Shown: piece by piece, positions 60,446 through 64,000 of the stretch | Position numbering within the stretch: position 1 is the first letter of the stretch | Layout of the letters: every line of letters begins with the position of its first letter | Assembly: GCA_040385105.1 (NCBI GenBank) | Contig: JAZKHY010000036.1 | Coordinates: forward strand, 4,423 to 68,422 | DNA length: 64,000 bases | DNA from: JACMQX01 sp040385105 | GTDB taxonomy: Bacteria > Pseudomonadota > Gammaproteobacteria > Burkholderiales > Burkholderiaceae_C | Direction: 5' to 3' | Notes under the pieces: model-generated | Database searches by the model: none | The model's input: only the letters and a program-made list of their open reading frames with translations | Told to the model about the DNA's origin: nothing | Translations under genes and position numbers: made by a program

Positions 60446-61545
60446 ATCCGCTTGTAGGCGGCGCGGTAGCCGTTGTCGGGGTCGTATTGGCGCTGCGCGC
60501 CGCCGTCGAAGGCGATGTTTTCCGGCGTCACCAGGTGCACCGGCACCACGTAGCCGCTGACCGGCTGGCGCGCGAACAGGCGGTTCATCTCGTCGACCAG
60601 TTGCCAGCCGTGCAGGTTGAGCGGTTCGGCCACCGTGCCGCTCTGGAAGGTTCCGGCCTGGATGCGCAGGAAGGCGGCGGCGCTGCCGTCGCCGGCCGAG
60701 AGCATCTCCAGGCTGTTGCTGGCGCGCCCGGCCTTGGTCAATTCCTGCGCGGCGTAGTCGAAGTAGATGTCGTTGATGGCCAGCGCGTGGGTCCAGGCCT
60801 TGCCGTGGCGCGCCAGCAGCTCGCGCGTGACGCCGGCCATCTGCTCGGCGCTGCGCGAGATGGCGACGTCGCGCACCTCGAGCAGCTTGCAGCCGGCGCA
60901 GGCGCGGATCACGTCGGCCATGACGTTGGACTTGGCCGTGGCGATTTCGAAATTGCTGTCGGTGAAGATCACCACGCCGGCCTTGCCGCCCGACTTGGCC
61001 ACCGCCGCCATCGCCGTGACGCGGGCGACGTCGAGCGGGTTGCTCGACACGTTCATCGCCACCGCGCTGCCGGCGACCGGGCCGGCGAAGGCGCTGACGT
61101 GCCAGCCGACCACCGGGATCGTCTTCGCGGCGAAGCCGGCCAGCTGCGGCTGCGCCGCCTTGGCGTCGACGCCGATCAGGATCAGCCCCTGCGGGCCGGA
61201 CGCCAGCGCGTCGGCCAGCGCCTTGGCGCGGCCGGCGGGGCTGCCGCCGGCGTCGTAGACCTTGCTGCGCCAGCCGATGGTGGCCGTCGCTTCCTTGGCG
61301 CCCTTGACGACGCCGAGGATGCCGCCGTTGCGCAAATCCTCGCTGATTATCGCAACGGTCGCGCCCGGCTGGGCGGCCGGGCCGGTGACGGGGCCGCTCC
61401 AGGGCGCGCCGCGGGCGCTGGCCTTGGCCACCGCGCTTGTCATGTCGGACGCGCCGGCTTCGGCGGCGGCATGGGAGGCCGCCGGCAGCAGCGCCGGCAG
61501 GCACAGGGTGAATAGCCAAGCGATGTGGCGAAAACGTGGAAGCAT
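60433..61545 (-). CDS. periplasmic sugar-type substrate-binding protein
   Basis: This 370-residue protein has a signal peptide (MLPRFRHIAWLFTLCLPALLPAASHA, cleaved near residue 26) and a LacI/ribose-binding-type Peripla_BP fold: GATVAIISEDLRNGGILGVVKG, DAKAAQPQLAGFAAKTIPVVGWHVS, GKAGVVIFTDSNFEIATAKSN and MLSAGDGSAAAFLRI. No permease or ATPase gene follows; instead a histidine kinase overlaps it by 13 bp. I infer a ligand sensor presenting to that kinase. Part of its coding sequence (61250-61390) recurs as a degenerate copy at 63230-63370, beyond the toxin-antitoxin genes. Confidence 0.78.
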   Translation of the reverse strand: MLPRFRHIAWLFTLCLPALLPAASHAAAEAGASDMTSAVAKASARGAPWSGPVTGPAAQPGATVAIISEDLRNGGILGVVKGAKEATATIGWRSKVYDAGGSPAGRAKALADALASGPQGLILIGVDAKAAQPQLAGFAAKTIPVVGWHVSAFAGPVAGSAVAMNVSSNPLDVARVTAMAAVAKSGGKAGVVIFTDSNFEIATAKSNVMADVIRACAGCKLLEVRDVAISRSAEQMAGVTRELLARHGKAWTHALAINDIYFDYAAQELTKAGRASNSLEMLSAGDGSAAAFLRIQAGTFQSGTVAEPLNLHGWQLVDEMNRLFARQPVSGYVVPVHLVTPENIAFDGGAQRQYDPDNGYRAAYKRIWKR

Positions 61546-61708
61546 GCGTCCCCCGGGGTAAGTTACCTGCGCCACCACGGGGGGAGGTTCCGCTCCCATG
61601 TTGCGTAGAAGTATCAACGGTCATCGTAGCAGGAGTTACGATGACCTTCAACAACTTACTCGGCCTGGCCCGCCCGCGCCGGCTGAGCAAGACGCGGGCA
61701 CGTGAGCG

Positions 61709-61810
61709 CGGTTCGACGAGGCTGGGCCAATCACCGCCCATTTTGTTGAACAGATCTATCTTTGACATGTTTGGGTGGTGCGCCTTCAATTCTTCAAATA
61801 CCAAGGCCAT
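61709..61810 (-). pseudogene. possible gene remnant, unclear family
   Basis: A 34-codon open stretch on the minus strand begins with ATG 61810 and reads MALVFEELKAHHPNMSKIDLF-like helices then KMGGDWPSLV, without a plausible continuation. It looks like the N-terminal fragment of an otherwise lost gene; resemblance to Tae4-type type VI amidase effectors is possible but not established. The surrounding 380-bp gap (61546-61923) is otherwise gene-free. Confidence 0.25.
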
Positions 61811-61874
61811 GCACCCGCAGCCGCGCACCGCACGGGTTCCGTCTGCGGGGACGCAAGTCCGATTCGCGCGGCGC

Positions 61875-61902
61875 TTGCGTGTTGCCTCATTTGAGCTATA
61901 CT
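61875..61902 (+). promoter_or_regulatory. sigma-70-type promoter of the toxin-antitoxin operon
   Basis: TTGCGT (61875-61880) and TATACT (61897-61902) are separated by 16 bases. AAAGGAGA (61911-61918) follows as the ribosome-binding site five bases before the antitoxin ATG at 61924. This fits a strong constitutive promoter that the antitoxin would repress. Confidence 0.7.
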
Positions 61903-61923
61903 AGTGTCTTAAAGGAGACGGTC

Positions 61924-62484
61924 ATGTCGAATTCCAAAGCAATCGCAAAACCAGCGGCAGCGGCCCGCGCCGCCAACGTCAAAGTCGCCCGGCAGGCCGC
62001 CAGCGGCGCTTTCGTCCAGCCGCAAACGGCGGCCGCTCAGACCATCGTCGTCGATGGTACACAAATTTACCAAATTTACCGCTTCGATCCCCAGGCGCGC
62101 ATCGCCGTGATCCGGCAAGGCATCCCGGCGTCGATGGTCAGCAACCTGTCGTCGCGCATGGGCATGAGCAAGGAAAATCTGTTGTCCAGCCTCGGCCTCT
62201 CCCGTGCCACCATCAGCCGCAAGGAGAAGGACGCCACCGTGTTGTCCAAGGATGAATCGGAACGCGTGCTGGGCGTTGAAACGCTGATCGGGATGGTGCA
62301 GACCATGGTCGAACAGTCCGGCGATCCGGCAGGTTTCGACGCAGCGCGCTGGGTGTCCGACTGGCTGACCAAGCCGCTGCCGGCGCTGGCCGGCGCGACG
62401 CCCGCCAGTTACATGGACACCTTCGAGGGCCAGAAGCTGGTGGCCGAACTGTTGTCCATGAGCCAGAGCGGGGCATACGCATGA
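61924..62484 (+). CDS. Xre/MbcA/ParS-type (DUF2384) antitoxin
   Basis: This 186-residue antitoxin has a basic, disordered N-terminus (AKPAAAARAANVKVARQA) and a C-terminal helical domain of the DUF2384/MbcA family: SNLSSRMGMSKENLLSSLGLSRATISRKEKDATVLSKDESERVLGVETLIGMV. It binds and inhibits the RES toxin encoded next and probably autorepresses the operon. Its TGA overlaps the toxin ATG (ATGA at 62481-62484). The N-terminal extension of about 60 residues is longer than in many family members. Confidence 0.85.
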   Translation: MSNSKAIAKPAAAARAANVKVARQAASGAFVQPQTAAAQTIVVDGTQIYQIYRFDPQARIAVIRQGIPASMVSNLSSRMGMSKENLLSSLGLSRATISRKEKDATVLSKDESERVLGVETLIGMVQTMVEQSGDPAGFDAARWVSDWLTKPLPALAGATPASYMDTFEGQKLVAELLSMSQSGAYA

Positions 62485-62954
62485 CCGTGCCGGTCTGGCG
62501 CATCGCGGTCGAGGCACCGACCTACCCTGCCAATGATCTGAGCGGTACCGGCGCCAAGATGACAGGCGGACGCTGGAACAGCAAGGGAACGCCCGTCGTG
62601 TACTGCGCCACGAATATCGCGCTGGCCACCCTCGAGACCGTGCACTACCTGCGCAGCGGCGGCCTGCCGTTCAATCGCTACCTGGTGCGGATCGACGTTC
62701 CGGAAGCGGTATGGGACGCGCGGCAGGTGCTCGCCCCGCTGCCCGGTGGCTGGGACGCGATTCCGGTCGGACTGACCGCCAAGGCGGCGGGCGATGCCTG
62801 GATCGCATCGGGGGCCTCGGCCCTCCTGCTTGTTCCCTCGGTGATCGTGCCCGACGAATACAATGTGCTGATCAATGCGCAGCACGGCGACGCCGGCGCG
62901 ATAGTAGCAACCACCCTCAAGCGTTGGATCTACGATCCCCGGTTTTTCCCCTGA
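62481..62954 (+). CDS. RES-domain toxin
   Basis: This 157-residue RES-family toxin, an NAD+-depleting or ADP-ribosylating enzyme in characterised members, has the conserved arginine in GGRWNSKGTPVVYCA, the glutamate in ALATLETVHYL and the serine near IASGASALLLVPSVIVPDEYNVLINAQHGDA. It is translationally coupled to the DUF2384 antitoxin. Both genes are intact, so the module is likely active. It sits between two copies of a piece of the upstream binding-protein gene, which suggests a mobile or recombined module. Confidence 0.88.
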   Translation: MTVPVWRIAVEAPTYPANDLSGTGAKMTGGRWNSKGTPVVYCATNIALATLETVHYLRSGGLPFNRYLVRIDVPEAVWDARQVLAPLPGGWDAIPVGLTAKAAGDAWIASGASALLLVPSVIVPDEYNVLINAQHGDAGAIVATTLKRWIYDPRFFP

Positions 62955-62962
62955 CGCGCAAA

Positions 62963-63007
62963 GCTGCCGCTGAAATGACTTTCGCTCGCGAAAGTAGGGG
63001 AGGCAGC
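62963..63007. repeat. nested stem-loop after the toxin gene
   Basis: ACTTTCG/CGAAAGT (62978-62995) forms a 7-bp hairpin with a CTCG loop, nested in outer arms GCTGCC (62963) and GGCAGC (63002). It has no T-run, so it is not a typical terminator. It follows the toxin stop within 10 bp. Confidence 0.5.
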
Positions 63008-63229
63008 AACGGTTTCAGTTCAACGAGCTGCGTGATCAGTAAGCGAGGCAATGGCAAAAGCCGGAAGTGTCGCCGGGCGGCCGTGCGCCGGATCGAAGAG
63101 CAAACAGGAGTCAACCGGCGACAAGTATACGCCGCGACCGTGCCCGCGACGGGCGCCTTGGTGGTCGCGCCAGAATGCCTGAGCGCCATCGCGATCACGA
63201 CTTCGCGCAACGGAGAATTGGGCGCAAGC

Positions 63230-63384
63230 GCGTCGTAGACCTTGCTGCGCCAGCCGATGGTGGCCGCCGCGTCCTTGACGCCCTTGACGACGCCGGGGAT
63301 GCCGCCGTTGCGCAAATCCTCGCTGAGGATTGCAACGGTCGCGCCCGGCTGGGCGGCCGGGCCGGTGACGCCGGCCATCAACAA
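63230..63384 (-). pseudogene. degenerate partial copy of the periplasmic binding-protein gene
   Basis: 63230-63370 matches 61250-61390 with seven mismatches in 141 positions, in the same orientation, and encodes about 47 residues of the same protein (GATVAILSEDLRNGGIPGVVKG, TIGWRSKVYDA). The similarity stops sharply at both ends. TCAACAACTTAC appears at 63378-63389 and at 61648-61659, suggesting a longer duplication with an internal deletion of about 250 bp. The copy has no start and is truncated. Confidence 0.8.
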
Positions 63385-63407
63385 CTTACGGGAACCTCAC
63401 GGGGCCC

Positions 63408-64000
63408 TCACGCGGCCGCGCCCGCCAGCGCCCGCGCCAGCCCGCCCCAGCTCTCCTGGAACAGGCCGGCGTCCATCAGCTTGACGTCGCGCATGATGGG
63501 GCGGAAGCCCATGTGGCGCAGGACGTCCTGCTCGAGGTCGATACCGGGGGCGATTTCAATCAGTTCCAGGCCGTCGGCGGTGAGCCTAAAGACGGCCCGC
63601 TCGGTGACGAAGAGCACGCTTTGGCGGCGCTGCGCGGCGTCGCGGCCGTTGAAGGTCACCTGCTCGACCTGTTCGATGAACTTGCGCGACTTGCCCTCCT
63701 GGACGATGCGCAGGGTGCCGTCGCCCACCGCCACCTCCAGGCCGCCGGCGGTGAAGCTGCCGCAGAACACCAGCTTCGGCGTCGAGCGGGTGATGTTGAC
63801 GAAGCCGCCGCAGCCGACCGGGCGGCCGTTGAACTTGCTGACGTTGACGTTGCCGTGCTTGTCGGTCTGGGCCAGGCCGAGGAAGCTGGCGTCGAGGCCG
63901 CCGCCGTCGTAGAAGTCGAACTGCGACGACTGTTCGATGATCGATTCCGGGTTGTAGGCCAGGCCGAAGTCGCCGAACTGCGCCGGCACGCCGCCGTTGA
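63408..64000 (-). CDS. acyl-CoA:acetate/3-ketoacid CoA transferase (YdiF-like), C-terminal part
   Basis: The frame is open to the window edge (coding NGG and onward) and ends at 63408. The visible 197 residues hold the C-terminal half of a family I CoA transferase: GVPAQFGDFGLAYNPESII, FDFYDGGGLDASFLGLAQTDKHGNVNVSKFNG, VGCGGFVNITRSTPKLVFCGSFTAGGLEV and FNGRDAAQRRQSVLFVTERAVF. In this family the catalytic Glu lies N-terminal to this part, outside the window. It would activate short-chain acids using acyl-CoA donors. It ends just beyond the degenerate binding-protein copy. Confidence 0.85.
   Translation of the reverse strand, partial: NGGVPAQFGDFGLAYNPESIIEQSSQFDFYDGGGLDASFLGLAQTDKHGNVNVSKFNGRPVGCGGFVNITRSTPKLVFCGSFTAGGLEVAVGDGTLRIVQEGKSRKFIEQVEQVTFNGRDAAQRRQSVLFVTERAVFRLTADGLELIEIAPGIDLEQDVLRHMGFRPIMRDVKLMDAGLFQESWGGLARALAGAAA

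Noticed and set aside
60446..61828. N-terminal extension of the kinase frame up to 61828
   Set aside because: It lies in another frame of the binding-protein gene and has no family features; the kinase begins at ATG 60445.
58661..64000. Attachment-site repeat of the tRNA 3' end
   Set aside because: No second copy of the tRNA 3' end was found in the remaining window.

Overview
The window is GC-rich, densely packed proteobacterial DNA. It carries many LysR, IclR and GlxA/AraC-type regulators, three Bug-type tripartite tricarboxylate transporter (TTT) binding proteins, CaiB/BaiF CoA transferases, a citryl-CoA-lyase-like protein and branched-chain-amino-acid-type ABC transporters. This profile fits a Burkholderiales bacterium, most like Comamonadaceae. 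The part right of the tRNA-Arg at 58.6 kb (sensor kinase with a binding protein, DUF2384/RES toxin-antitoxin, YdiF-like CoA transferase) has a somewhat different flavour and could be an acquired segment. Taxonomy is inferred from gene content only.

Layout. 1-2.2 kb: end of a DUF2726 protein, a conserved hypothetical, an aldehyde dehydrogenase. 2.2-4.75 kb: an AT-richer accessory pocket with a lipoprotein, a structured RNA-like leader, a NYN-domain protein, a small zinc-ribbon protein, an orphan CopG-type antitoxin and four near-identical palindromes. 4.7-8.4 kb: serine hydrolase, flavoprotein, small secreted protein, GNAT acetyltransferase, NTF2-like protein. 8.4-20.9 kb: a catabolic supercluster with D-aminoacylase, LysR, DUF2817 peptidase-like enzyme, two isonitrile-hydratase-like DJ-1 proteins around a GlxA-type regulator, a four-gene ABC transporter with fused permease, a D-arginine-dehydrogenase-like flavoenzyme and an RraA-like protein. 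20.9-27.9 kb: two overlapping histidine kinases, hemerythrin, vanadium haloperoxidase/PAP2-like protein, a second GlxA-type regulator. 28.1-32.8 kb: methyltransferase, BTAD regulator, LysR, orphan amino-acid binding protein and Asp/Glu racemase-like enzyme.

32.9-44.1 kb: a histidine kinase, then an acyl-CoA catabolic region (citryl-CoA-lyase-like, two CoA transferases, two MaoC hydratases, acyl-CoA dehydrogenase, short-chain dehydrogenase, two Bug binding proteins, IclR regulator). It is interrupted at 36.18-36.85 kb by a large nested inverted repeat. 44.2-49.7 kb: a betagamma-crystallin/glycine-zipper protein, a second methyltransferase, a fatty acid hydroxylase, and a BTAD regulator fused to an alpha/beta hydrolase overlapping a second hydrolase. 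49.8-58.6 kb: Bug protein, DUF4286-like protein, zinc alcohol dehydrogenase with divergent LysR, DUF1348 protein, metallo-beta-lactamase-fold hydrolase, a two-component pair, a 2-keto-4-pentenoate-hydratase-like enzyme and tRNA-Arg(ACG). 58.7-64 kb: kinase plus periplasmic binding protein, the toxin-antitoxin pair flanked by a 141-bp repeat of the binding-protein gene, and a partial CoA transferase.

Most genes read as uptake and breakdown of organic acids, acyl-CoA compounds and modified amino acids, each under local regulators. The least explained parts are the palindrome-rich pocket at 3-4.7 kb, the giant inverted repeat at 36 kb, the DJ-1 cluster, and the paralogous methyltransferase/BTAD modules.
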